A stretch of DNA of 64,000 bases from CAVWDU01 sp963840725 (lineage in GTDB: Bacteria > Pseudomonadota > Gammaproteobacteria > Pseudomonadales > Halieaceae). The stretch spans positions 248,001 through 312,000 of the forward strand of contig CAWIZY010000018.1 in NCBI GenBank assembly GCA_963840725.1, in the 5' to 3' direction. Positions within the stretch are counted from its first letter, which is position 1; each line of letters opens with the position of its first letter. The notes under the pieces are model-generated. The model did no database searches, was not told the DNA's origin, and was given only the letters and a program-made list of their open reading frames with translations. The translations under genes and the position numbers were made by a program. Below, one piece after another: positions 54,417 through 63,518 of this stretch.

Positions 54417-55346
54417 TCAATCCCCGCGATACGCGGGGCTACCGGGCTCCCGATAGCGATCCAATGGGCTGCGCCTGGCGTCACTGCCGTAGAAATGACC
54501 ACTACCCTGTGGCTGACCAAACAGTAGAAACAGTATCGCCCGGGTGCCCTCAGAGGGGGGCTTCATGCCCATTGCGGCAGGCGTCAGACCCTGTTTCATC
54601 GCGTGGGGGCGGGTGAGGTCGGTTTCGATGTAGCCGGGGGTACAGGCATTGATGCTCAGCCTGGGTGTTTCTCTCGCCAGTAGCAGGGTATACAAGCTGA
54701 CGCAGGCTTTGCTGAAGCCGTAGGCGTTGCGCTCACCCAAGCCATGTTGGTGCCAGCCTTGCGGGTCATCTTCCCTGTGCAGCGCGTCCTTGATCAAGTC
54801 GGCGATGTCCGACCACGCCAGCTTCGGGTCCTGAAAAAACTGCTGCCAGCGAGGGCTGCATTGACTGACAAAATTGGGCCCCGAGGCGGAGGCTACATTA
54901 ACGACGCGGCCGGCGTCCTCGATCAAGGGGATAAACGCATCGCATACGCGCTTCACCCCCAGAGTGTTGACCGCCAGCACAGCGGCCATATCGGTGGACC
55001 CAAACCCTGTGCCTGCATTGTTCACAATGCCATAGAGCGGCTGTGGCCCTGGGCCGAGACGTTTGGCCACTGCATCGCGGGCGTCCTGTACGGAGGCGTC
55101 GTCTGCGACATCAATCTGCAGCACGCTCAGTCGCGCCTCCCAGTCCGCCTGCCGCTGGCACAGTGATTCCAGCGCCGCTTCACCGCGTGACACATCGCGG
55201 GAACCGAGCAGGACCGAGACATCCTGATGGGCCTCGAGTATCGCAGCGGCGGTTGCCAGGCCGATGCCCTTGTTGGCACCGGTTATCATAATGTGTTTGA
55301 TGAAAACTCCCTCCCATACGGGTGCTGGCGGTACATTGCCTCGCAC
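54417..55346 (-). CDS. Short-chain dehydrogenase (carbonyl-reductase-like)
   Basis: A ~290-309-aa SDR: nucleotide motif GANKGIG, NNAG in GIVNNAGTGFG, active Ser in VNVASASG, and YGFSKACV (Y-x-x-x-K). The GANKGIG start and long loop before the Tyr resemble carbonyl-reductase (CBR1-like) SDRs. The start is uncertain: GGGAGGGAG lies 6 bases before an ATC codon at 55301, whereas the next in-frame ATG (55289) is too far and the GTG at 55346 has no site. The coordinates use the longest frame. Confidence 0.82.
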   Translation of the reverse strand: MRGNVPPAPVWEGVFIKHIMITGANKGIGLATAAAILEAHQDVSVLLGSRDVSRGEAALESLCQRQADWEARLSVLQIDVADDASVQDARDAVAKRLGPGPQPLYGIVNNAGTGFGSTDMAAVLAVNTLGVKRVCDAFIPLIEDAGRVVNVASASGPNFVSQCSPRWQQFFQDPKLAWSDIADLIKDALHREDDPQGWHQHGLGERNAYGFSKACVSLYTLLLARETPRLSINACTPGYIETDLTRPHAMKQGLTPAAMGMKPPSEGTRAILFLLFGQPQGSGHFYGSDARRSPLDRYREPGSPAYRGD

Positions 55347-55453
55347 TGTAATGACCTGTGGTCACCGCTGGCGCCCAGCCTATCCGGAGTATACACGGGG
55401 CCTGCTGAGCGGTTCAGCCTGATCTGCGGCGGGCGAGAGCACGTAACAGCACT

Positions 55454-56188
55454 ATGAAAAGAGATCATGGTATCAAAGGGTGGCGGCTGCCGGGTTTCCT
55501 GGCGGCCGTTCTGCTGTCGTTTAGTGGAATAAGCGCCGCCACCGAACCGGGCTATAGTACCAGCAGGGCCAGCCCGGACGGCATTGGCAAGGTGTATATG
55601 GGACGGGAGATCTCCCATGTGATGGGTCACCTTGGGGCGGGCTGGCTGGAACGGCCCACACGGGACAGGGAAGAGCGCACCGCGCTGCTGATTGCGAACC
55701 TGGATTTGCAGGCCGATGATACCGTTGTTGATCTGGGTGCTGGCACCGGCTACTTCAGTTTTCCGATAGCGGCCAGGGTAGATCGGGGCAGAGTACTGGC
55801 GGTTGATATTCAGCCGGAAATGCTGGCCATTATTCAACAACGTGCCGAGGCCGAGTCAGTGACCAATATTGAAACGGTGCTGGCCGCTGAGCAAAACCCG
55901 AATATTCCTGCAGAAAGCGCGGACCTGGTGCTACTGGTCGATGCGTATCACGAGTTTTCCTATCCCAGGGAAGTGATGCAGGGCGTGATGGCGGGCCTGA
56001 AGCCCGGCGGGCGTGTTGTGCTGGTGGAGTACCGGGGCGAGGACAGAACAGTGCCCATCAAACCGCTGCACAAGATGACCGAAGCCCAGGCGCGTCGGGA
56101 GCTGGAGGCAATAGGCTTCGAGTTCATCGAGAACCAGACCTATCTGCCGCTGCAGCACGTGCTGCTGTTCGCTAAACCCCGGCCCTGA
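55454..56188 (+). CDS. SAM-dependent methyltransferase with signal peptide
   Basis: A 244-aa protein. N-terminus KRDHGIKGWRLPGFLAAVLLSFSGISAA is a typical signal peptide; the rest is a class I methyltransferase: VVDLGAGTGYFSFPIAARV, VLAVDIQPEMLAII, ADLVLLVDAYHEFSYP, LKPGGRVVLVEYRG. A methyltransferase predicted to be exported is unexpected, since SAM is cytoplasmic, but related secreted-looking members occur in many Proteobacteria. It lies next to two SDR genes. Confidence 0.8.
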   Translation: MKRDHGIKGWRLPGFLAAVLLSFSGISAATEPGYSTSRASPDGIGKVYMGREISHVMGHLGAGWLERPTRDREERTALLIANLDLQADDTVVDLGAGTGYFSFPIAARVDRGRVLAVDIQPEMLAIIQQRAEAESVTNIETVLAAEQNPNIPAESADLVLLVDAYHEFSYPREVMQGVMAGLKPGGRVVLVEYRGEDRTVPIKPLHKMTEAQARRELEAIGFEFIENQTYLPLQHVLLFAKPRP

Positions 56189-56266
56189 TTACCTTGCCCT
56201 GTGGTGCATGACCAGGCCACTCGGGTATAGCTGAGTGACCGGGTCATGCATGTGTCCAGATGGACT

Positions 56267-57085
56267 CTACTCGGGCAGGCCTTGCTCCGCCAACTGGGCG
56301 CCCAGTTGTCCGGCCAGGGCAAAGAGTTTTTCCGGTTCCTGATGACGCATTCTGGCCAGATCCAGTTCCATGCCCTTGGCAAAGACCAGCTCCGGAACAT
56401 TGTTTTCTACAGCCTCGAGAATCGCCCTGGCGCAATCCATGGGGTCATCACCCGCATCGATAACGGCGTCCGATTTGCCTCTGTGGGTACCGTCAGCGGT
56501 AACGGCATTGCGCGCAACGTCGGTAGCCACTGAACCCGGCAATACATTGGTCACATGAATATTATGGGGCACTGATACTTCAGAGCGCAGCGCGTCCATA
56601 TAACCGATTAATCCGTGTTTGGCGGCGGAGTAGGCTGTGCGCATGGGGGCACCGATGCGTCCAGCCACCGAGCTAATGGCTATGATATGGGCGCCCCCGG
56701 CATCGGCCATGCGTTTGAGCTGCAACTGGGTCAGCCATATCGGTGCTATCAGGTCTACATTGATTAAATGTGTGTACACGCTGGGTTCGGTGTCTATAGC
56801 GAGGCTACGCTGGCTGATACCGGCATTGTTAACCAGAATGTCGACCCTGCCGGTCCAATTCCAGGCTTGGTCCACTTTGGAGGCCAGTGCATCGAAATCA
56901 GTGACCTCGAAGGGCAGTAGCAGCGATTCGGCAGGGAGCTGATCAGCAAGGGCTTGCAGTGCATCGACTCGCCTGCCGGATAGAATCAGACGTGCGCCAG
57001 CCTCAGCAAAAGCCAATGACAGGGCTTTACCGATACCGGAGGAGGCGCCCGTAACCCAGACAGTCTTGCCGTCAAATGCTTTCAT
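56267..57085 (-). CDS. Classical short-chain dehydrogenase/reductase
   Basis: A 272-aa SDR: WVTGASSGIGKALSLAFAEAG, LVNNAGISQRSLA, IAISSVAGRIGAPMRTAYSAAKHGLIGYMDAL (Ser, Tyr-x-x-x-Lys catalytic triad), NVLPGSVATD. Pattern and length resemble DHRS7-like SDRs. Substrate unknown. No clear operon partner; convergent with the methyltransferase 78 bp away. Confidence 0.85.
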   Translation of the reverse strand: MKAFDGKTVWVTGASSGIGKALSLAFAEAGARLILSGRRVDALQALADQLPAESLLLPFEVTDFDALASKVDQAWNWTGRVDILVNNAGISQRSLAIDTEPSVYTHLINVDLIAPIWLTQLQLKRMADAGGAHIIAISSVAGRIGAPMRTAYSAAKHGLIGYMDALRSEVSVPHNIHVTNVLPGSVATDVARNAVTADGTHRGKSDAVIDAGDDPMDCARAILEAVENNVPELVFAKGMELDLARMRHQEPEKLFALAGQLGAQLAEQGLPE

Positions 57086-57217
57086 CGCTGTTCCTCGTCA
57101 TGCTGTGTGTCGTGGCAGGCATTATGCTATGACTTCTGTGGTCGTCAACAGCGGACATCAGGCCAACGTCGGACGACCCACAGGGCATGACGCGCACTCA
57201 AGACACCGGGCAGTGGC

Positions 57218-59875
57218 TCAGAACGCGTACTTCACTCGCGCATAGTACAAGCGACCACGAGGGTCATGATGCTTGGGATCGTAACTGAAGTTTACGCCGT
57301 CATAGACCCGGGGAGGCTCTTCATCAAAGACGTTTTTCGCGCCGATGCTGAACACGGCTTCGCTGTCTGCAAACTGTAAGTTGTACGTGTATTGCAGGTC
57401 CAGTGTGGTCCAGCTGTCGATGGTTGCGCTCTCGCCCGCCGGGGTGTCCCGGGTGGTTTTGTAGCTGTCTACCCAATAGGCGATAGCAGCGGCCTTGTGG
57501 TTGCCATAAACCCAATCCGCCGCCAGGTTGACTTTTGTTTCCGGAATGGAGCGAGCGAAATTATCGTGGTTAAAGAGCCCTGCCACATCGCGTGTGCCGC
57601 CCTGGGGGTCGGGTATTTCATACTTCAGGAAATGGGTGGCGCTCAGGGTGACACTAAAAGCCCCTGCCGAACTGCTATCCATAATATAGCTGGCTCCCAC
57701 GTCCAGGCCATCGGTATCGACTGTGGCGGCGTTAATAAAGTCGACATTAATGCCCGCCAGCTGACTGTTGGGCCCAGCCACCCGAATAATGTCTTCGCCG
57801 TTGAGGTCGTTGATGACCTTGCCCTGTGCGTTCTCAATCGTGATGACATCCTCGTAATCGAAACGCCAGTAATCTATTCGCATATCCAGGTTTGCGGTGG
57901 GCTGCCAGATTATGCCGAAGTTGTAGTTGGTGGACTCCTCCGGCTTCAGGTCCGGATTACCAAGCGCGTTGACGCGCACGAAAACAGCGCCGCCTTTGGG
58001 CGTGCCGTCCGGATTGAAATCCTGAATTCCCTGTAGCGAGGTTTCGGTGGCATTGAACTGAGCCAGCGATGGTTCTCTGAAAGCGGTTGAGGCCGAGGCC
58101 CGCAGGATCAGGGAGTCCGCTACCTGCCAGCGAATAGAGGCTTTGGGATCGATGCTGCTGTCTGTGTCCAGATCCTCATAGCGCACCGCCAGGTTGACGT
58201 CGATGGAGTCAGTTAGTGGCATCTGTATTTCAGCAAATGCGGCATAGGAGCTGCGCTCCTCGTCTACCGGAAATCCGCCGCCCAGGAAAATCAGGTCGGC
58301 CGGTATGATAGCCCCTGTTGCGGGATCGATGCTTTGAGTGGCCACCGGATTGCGTTTTTCAGAGTAACTCTCATCACGGTACTGCAGACCTGCAGCGAAG
58401 CCGACAGGGCCCGCACTCATTGAGAACAAATCGCCGGTCACAACAAAGTCGCCTACCAGTAACTCAGCGTTGCGATTGGTTTCAGAGTTGGTGCTGAGCC
58501 AGTTGATCAGCTCAGGACTATTGGCTGAAGAATCAAAAATATTGAATGTTTCGTTGCCGCTTTCCCCTCCATTGCCTGACAAGGCGGCAACCAGGCGAGA
58601 ATTTATCTGATCGGGCTGTGTGATGTCCCGGTCACTCTCGCTGTAGGTGATCGCACCGTTCCAGCTCCAATTGTCGTTAAAGGCACCATCTAAAGCCAGC
58701 GATGCGCGCAGGGTTGTGTTCTCCCGGGGCGACTCCGGGGAGGCGAAATCCGAGCCCAGGGGACGACCCAGCCACACCACCGGCACGTTAAAGACACTAC
58801 CGGCCTGACCGGGGAAAATCACCGGGAAAGACAGGTTGGGGTAGGAGGGTGATTGTGGGTTGTCCAGCACTTCATGTTTGGTCCAGCCCAATTCGGCAAA
58901 TAGTGATAAGGTATCGCTGAAGTCATGGGACAGGTTGCCGTACAGCTGGTCGCGCTCCTCCTCATTGACGAGATTGAATCGGGGTCCGTAGGCAAACCCG
59001 CAGCGCGACCCTGAGGCCTGTGGAATCAGGAGGCCGCCATTTTGCTGACACTTGGGGTCGGGTACGTTCTCGCCGGGGGCATAACTGCCGGCCCAATCGC
59101 CACCGGTTACGGTATCCGGGGCCGTCAGGATAAATGAGCGCCCCAGGGTGCTGATCGCATTGTCGACGGTTTCCGGCCGGTCGGCCGAACTCAGCGGGTC
59201 CTGGCGCATAATGGCGCCAGAAAAGGTGACGTTGGTGGTGTCATTGCCAAAGCCGGCAAGAAAGCTGGCTTCTGTAGTGTCCTGGCTGTCCTCGGCCGTT
59301 GTCTGGTACCCGGCGTTGACTTCGAAGCCCTCAAAATCCTTTCTCAGAATGTAGTTGACCACGCCCGCGACCGCATCCGAGCCGTAGGCAGAGGCCGCAC
59401 CTTCCTTCAAAATTTCCACCCGCTCCAACGCTGCTATCGGCACCGTGCTGGTGTCAACAAACACACTGCCATCATTGGCGCGCGAGGCGGCGATGGTTTG
59501 ACGCCTGCCATTGATCAGCACCAGGGTGGAACTCAAGCCAAGGCCACGCAGATTAACATTGCTGGTGCCCTGCGTTTCACCGGAGGTAAATGAATCCGCC
59601 TGATTCTCCGAGCCTGAATTGACGCTGAGTTTCGCCGTCAGTTCGCCCACAGTGAACGCGCCACTGTTGGCGATGTATTCGCTACTGACAACCTCTACGG
59701 GCGATGCCTGTTCGGTGCTGGTGGATTTGATGTAGGAACCGGTGATGAGGACTTCTTCCAGCTCACCCTGGGCCATGAGTTGGGTCGACATGGCGACGTA
59801 TAGCGGGGAGACGGCGGCCGCTAGCAGGGCCGGTTTAAATGCACGTAACTGCGCTCGAGACTTGCTTTGGCTCAT
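57218..59875 (-). CDS. TonB-dependent outer-membrane receptor
   Basis: An 885-aa receptor with signal sequence (FKPALLAAAVSPLYVAMSTQLMAQ). Plug: LEEVLITGSYIKSTSTEQASPVEVVSSE (TonB-box-like start), SNVNLRGLGLSSTLVLINGRRQ, VEILKEGAASAYGSDAVAGVVNYILRKDFEG. C-terminus ends in the barrel strand YYARVKYAF. The GSYIK...ASPV opening and the RGLG.STLVLINGRR block mark the group common in marine gammaproteobacteria (often peptide- or glycan-related). Start ATG 59875 with GAGGTAG upstream. The adjacent receptor is on the other strand. Confidence 0.92.
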   Translation of the reverse strand: MSQSKSRAQLRAFKPALLAAAVSPLYVAMSTQLMAQGELEEVLITGSYIKSTSTEQASPVEVVSSEYIANSGAFTVGELTAKLSVNSGSENQADSFTSGETQGTSNVNLRGLGLSSTLVLINGRRQTIAASRANDGSVFVDTSTVPIAALERVEILKEGAASAYGSDAVAGVVNYILRKDFEGFEVNAGYQTTAEDSQDTTEASFLAGFGNDTTNVTFSGAIMRQDPLSSADRPETVDNAISTLGRSFILTAPDTVTGGDWAGSYAPGENVPDPKCQQNGGLLIPQASGSRCGFAYGPRFNLVNEEERDQLYGNLSHDFSDTLSLFAELGWTKHEVLDNPQSPSYPNLSFPVIFPGQAGSVFNVPVVWLGRPLGSDFASPESPRENTTLRASLALDGAFNDNWSWNGAITYSESDRDITQPDQINSRLVAALSGNGGESGNETFNIFDSSANSPELINWLSTNSETNRNAELLVGDFVVTGDLFSMSAGPVGFAAGLQYRDESYSEKRNPVATQSIDPATGAIIPADLIFLGGGFPVDEERSSYAAFAEIQMPLTDSIDVNLAVRYEDLDTDSSIDPKASIRWQVADSLILRASASTAFREPSLAQFNATETSLQGIQDFNPDGTPKGGAVFVRVNALGNPDLKPEESTNYNFGIIWQPTANLDMRIDYWRFDYEDVITIENAQGKVINDLNGEDIIRVAGPNSQLAGINVDFINAATVDTDGLDVGASYIMDSSSAGAFSVTLSATHFLKYEIPDPQGGTRDVAGLFNHDNFARSIPETKVNLAADWVYGNHKAAAIAYWVDSYKTTRDTPAGESATIDSWTTLDLQYTYNLQFADSEAVFSIGAKNVFDEEPPRVYDGVNFSYDPKHHDPRGRLYYARVKYAF

Positions 59876-60836
59876 ATTACTACCTCGTACAGACTGATTA
59901 TTTTTTAGTAGACGTGGTGTTCTGAACATATGTGCCGTAATGAGAATAGACCCACACCAGCTCCCTGTCCTGCACCACGGTAGGGAATAATGCCGGAATA
60001 CTGCACCGGGACGCTTCCGTACTATCCGCTGACAGGCCACCGCGCCCGATATCAATCTAAATAAACCCGGCCAAGCACGACCTTTGTTATGGCCAAAGTA
60101 ATAATCCCGCTGTGCGCAGAATCCAGTAGCGCTCTCGCCAGGTTTTCGCCGCGCGGCTTCGCGGCCACGGTGCTTCCAGTCTGCGCATCCTCAATGTGTC
60201 CTGTCAGATTAAGTCGGTTCCAGAGCTGGCCGAGCCGCTGATGTTTCGACGAGTGTTTCATCAGCGCTCTTTGCAGCAACGGGGCGGGGGACCAGTCAGC
60301 GTGATTGTGAATGAAATGCTGCTATCGATAGCGCTTGGTTGCTGTCGACAGAAGCCGAGGAGATTGCCGGCGAGCATAAGCTGAAGTCCACCTGTGCCCC
60401 AGTTACATCATTTCAAAACGAATTAATCATTTCAAAACGACATTAGTTTGCCGCCAACTGGCACGCAGTTGCGTAGCGGTGTTTGTCTTCTCGGAATTCT
60501 AAATCACTGAATTAAAACAAAAAAAACAAAACTAACCAGGGCTTGGAGAGTAGTTGGACCGATTCTTGCTGTACCAGCTGTGTCGTCGAGAGTATATTTC
60601 GGTGAGGTGTCTTTGATTGCGTGCTCATCCGGCATTGCGCTGATGGACAGAAAAGCGGCTCGCACGAGACTTGACCGACGGCGAGAGCAGCGTGATGCTG
60701 TTGCAGCCTTGCTCGATACGACGGTTGGTCCGAGGTGTGCTCTGGCGAGAGGGGTGATAGATCAACCATGATGAGCCACTATCACGATGAAAGCGTAATT
60801 TCCCGGTAGCGACTACAGACAACAGGTAACCTATTC
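59876..60836. promoter_or_regulatory. 960-bp control region between two divergent TonB receptors
   Basis: No convincing gene. It contains two 15-bp direct repeats, ATCATTTCAAAACGA at 60407-60421 and 60426-60440, spaced 19 bp start to start, in an A+T-rich block. A poly-A-rich stretch (AAAACAAAAAAAACAAAAC) follows near 60514. A short frame at 60580-60771 has no family. The direct repeats are candidate regulator sites. Confidence 0.5.
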
Positions 60837-63401
60837 ATGAAATACCCGAAAGTGAACAATCAACGACTGGTCAGCAAGCCGAGGCTTCTCTCGGCGGCGA
60901 TTTGTGCGATCGCTTCCTCGTCAGGTTCTTTGCTACTCCCTGCGGCCGCCCAGGCGCAACTCGAGGAGATCGTGGTTACCGCGCGTGCGCGCTCCGAATC
61001 GCTGCAAGATGTGCCCAGCACCGTTACCGCATTCAGTGCGGGTCAGATACAGGATATGGGCATTCAGCGCGCCGAAGACTTTATCTCGCAAACGCCGGGT
61101 GTGAGCTTCGTCAACACGGTAGAGACGGGCGATTCATCGGTGTCGATTCGTGGCATGAACGGTGCCCGCGACGCGGAAACAAACTTCGCCTTGATTATCG
61201 ACGGCATTCTCTACGTTAACACCTACGCATTTAACCGTGAGTACGCTGACCTGGAGCAGATCGAAATCCTGAAGGGTCCCCAGGGAGCACTCTATGGTCG
61301 CTCTGCGGCGGCGGGTGCGGTCATCATGTCTACCAGGCGTCCCTCACAGGTCCTGGAGGGCGAAGTCAGGTTCAGCCTGGCCGAGGACAACACCTACACC
61401 GGCCTTGCCACTATCGCGGGTCCGCTCAGCGATACGATAGCCGGGCGACTTACAGCAGATTTTCGCAGCACCGACGGCTTCTACAACAACAACTTTCTCA
61501 GGGACGACGTGGTAGACAGCGCCGAGAACTATTCGGTGCAGGGGCGATTGGTGTTCGATCCGACCGACACCATCTCCATCGACACCAAACTCCGCTATGG
61601 CAAGTCTGAGTCAGCAGCGATTGCCTTCAACGCGGGTTTCGCCATCCCGAGCTTTCAGTCTTTTGGTACGCCGGGGTCCGAAGCCTTCTACCAGGACGTC
61701 AACGACCACGACTTTATCTTTGCGGGCAACGTAGAGCCGGTCAACGAGCAGGATGTGCTTGAGTTCTCTGTAAAGCTTGATATGGAGCTGGGCTGGGCGA
61801 CACTGTCTACCTGGGCTTTTTACAGTGACACTGAGGACACCTTTATCGCCGACGGCACCTCGGGAGCGTTTGGTTTCTATGCCGGAACTGACGCGTGCAT
61901 CAACTCTCTCAATCAACTGTCGCCCTCATACACTCCTGATGTACCGGGTGGCGTGACGGCGTTGCCGGCGCCCACGTTTATTTTCGGTTCTGGTGCAGGT
62001 GAGTCGGTGTTGCCACCCTACAGCCCTACCACGTGCGACGGCTATCAGTACCAGGAGCGGACTCAGGAAGACCTGAGCTTTCAGCTTCAGCTGACCTCGC
62101 AGCAGGATCAGAGTCTTCGCTGGCAGGCGGGGGTGTATTATCTGGATATCGACCGCAGGCAGGCGGTGGCCCAGGCGCGCGATACGGGTCAAAACTGGCC
62201 TGATCGTGCCGGCGGCGTTCCTACCGAGATTTTCACCCCACTGACCGATGCCATCGTAGACGACACGTTTACCACTGAGGTCATTGCAGTGTTTGGCTCT
62301 GTTAGCTATGACCTGACCGACAGAATTGAATTGTCTCTGGCCGCGCGTTATGACCGAGAGAAGCGGGAGGTCTCAAACAACGTACCATCCCCCGCCGATG
62401 GCAATCTGTCCAACTTCATCGACTTCTGTGGCGGAAACTGTACGCTCAATGGAGAACCATTAGACGGTTCTCCATTGAACCCGGGCTTCGTCAATTTTGA
62501 CGACTTCACGGTCTCGTCCAGGCTCCCCAGCCGCAGCGAAACCTTCGATCAAGTGCAGCCCAAGGTCAGTCTGACCTGGGATGTCACCGATGACACGACC
62601 CTCTATGGCAGTTGGGGTGTGGGATTCAAGGCCGGTGGCTTCCTCAACCAGGGTTCAACCGAGACCATCGATTTTTATCTCGTTGATAATGGCGCCGCAT
62701 TGGTTGCACCACCGGGGCTGTTCCGCGAAGAGACCTCCAGCGCTTTCGAACTGGGATTCCGTACCGAGCTGTTCGATAACAGACTCAACCTGAACGGTGC
62801 CATCTTTTACACCGAAGTCGACGATATGCAATTCTTTGAATTTTTTGTGGGTCCCTTTGGTCTCCTCAGAACAGCATCGAATATCGATGAAGTCACGCTG
62901 CAGGGCTTTGAACTCAGCGCCGCCTGGGCGGTGACCGACAATCTGCGGATTGATGCTGGCTACTCACAGGTGGATGGCGAGATCGACAAAAATGCCTTGC
63001 GGCCTTACACCGCCGGTAATGATGTTCCCAACAATCCCGAGTTCACCGCCAACGCGGCAGTGCAGTACACCCAGCCAATCGGTGACTTTGAGCTGTTTGG
63101 TCGCCTTGAGTACGCCTACCAGGGCGACACCTGGTACCACACGGTACAGGATGACATAGTCCCGGCAACACTCTTTGGTGGCCCGCCTGCCAACTACGAT
63201 GTGTCTCAGGTAGATGGCTATGGCCTGACTAATCTGCGTCTGGGATTCCGTGCCAACAACTGGAGCGTGACGGCCTTCGCAAGAAACGTCTTCGACGAAG
63301 AGTTTATTGCTGAGGTCATTTTGGCTCCCGAGTTTGGTGGTGGTTTCATCAGCCCGGGCACCCAGCGACGGATGGGTGTGGAGTTCCAGTACAGCTTCTG
63401 A
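60837..63401 (+). CDS. TonB-dependent outer-membrane receptor
   Basis: An 854-aa receptor with signal peptide (LLSAAICAIASSSGSLLLPAAAQA). The plug opens QLEEIVVTARARSESLQDVPSTVTAFSAGQI and has VSIRGMNGARDAETNFALIIDGI and LEQIEILKGPQGALYGRSAAAGAVIM. The barrel ends RMGVEFQYSF. Siderophore- or polymer-uptake family; substrate unknown. ACAGGTAA lies 9 bases upstream of the ATG. Confidence 0.93.
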   Translation: MKYPKVNNQRLVSKPRLLSAAICAIASSSGSLLLPAAAQAQLEEIVVTARARSESLQDVPSTVTAFSAGQIQDMGIQRAEDFISQTPGVSFVNTVETGDSSVSIRGMNGARDAETNFALIIDGILYVNTYAFNREYADLEQIEILKGPQGALYGRSAAAGAVIMSTRRPSQVLEGEVRFSLAEDNTYTGLATIAGPLSDTIAGRLTADFRSTDGFYNNNFLRDDVVDSAENYSVQGRLVFDPTDTISIDTKLRYGKSESAAIAFNAGFAIPSFQSFGTPGSEAFYQDVNDHDFIFAGNVEPVNEQDVLEFSVKLDMELGWATLSTWAFYSDTEDTFIADGTSGAFGFYAGTDACINSLNQLSPSYTPDVPGGVTALPAPTFIFGSGAGESVLPPYSPTTCDGYQYQERTQEDLSFQLQLTSQQDQSLRWQAGVYYLDIDRRQAVAQARDTGQNWPDRAGGVPTEIFTPLTDAIVDDTFTTEVIAVFGSVSYDLTDRIELSLAARYDREKREVSNNVPSPADGNLSNFIDFCGGNCTLNGEPLDGSPLNPGFVNFDDFTVSSRLPSRSETFDQVQPKVSLTWDVTDDTTLYGSWGVGFKAGGFLNQGSTETIDFYLVDNGAALVAPPGLFREETSSAFELGFRTELFDNRLNLNGAIFYTEVDDMQFFEFFVGPFGLLRTASNIDEVTLQGFELSAAWAVTDNLRIDAGYSQVDGEIDKNALRPYTAGNDVPNNPEFTANAAVQYTQPIGDFELFGRLEYAYQGDTWYHTVQDDIVPATLFGGPPANYDVSQVDGYGLTNLRLGFRANNWSVTAFARNVFDEEFIAEVILAPEFGGGFISPGTQRRMGVEFQYSF
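62446..62478. repeat. Perfect 13-bp inverted repeat inside the TonB receptor gene
   Basis: TCAATGGAGAACC and GGTTCTCCATTGA around a 7-base loop, in frame encoding NGEPLDGSPLN. A strong RNA hairpin inside a coding region. Confidence 0.9.
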
Positions 63402-63414
63402 TCCCCTAGCGTAA

Positions 63415-63453
63415 GAAGGGCCGGCCCGATTGATTCGGACCGGCCTTTTTTTT
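63415..63453 (+). terminator. Intrinsic terminator of the second TonB receptor
   Basis: GGCCGGCCCGA and TCGGACCGGCC pair with one mismatch around a 5-base loop, followed by eight T. Located 14 bp after the receptor stop (TGA at 63399-63401). Confidence 0.92.
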
Positions 63454-63518
63454 GCGTCTTATAAAGGGTTTTTCCGGGTGGGCGTGCTCGTCCCCAAACG
63501 CTTCTCCACCAGAATGAA

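Noticed and set aside
60580..60771. Short basic open frame before the second TonB receptor
   Set aside because: No family match, weak start; more likely control region.
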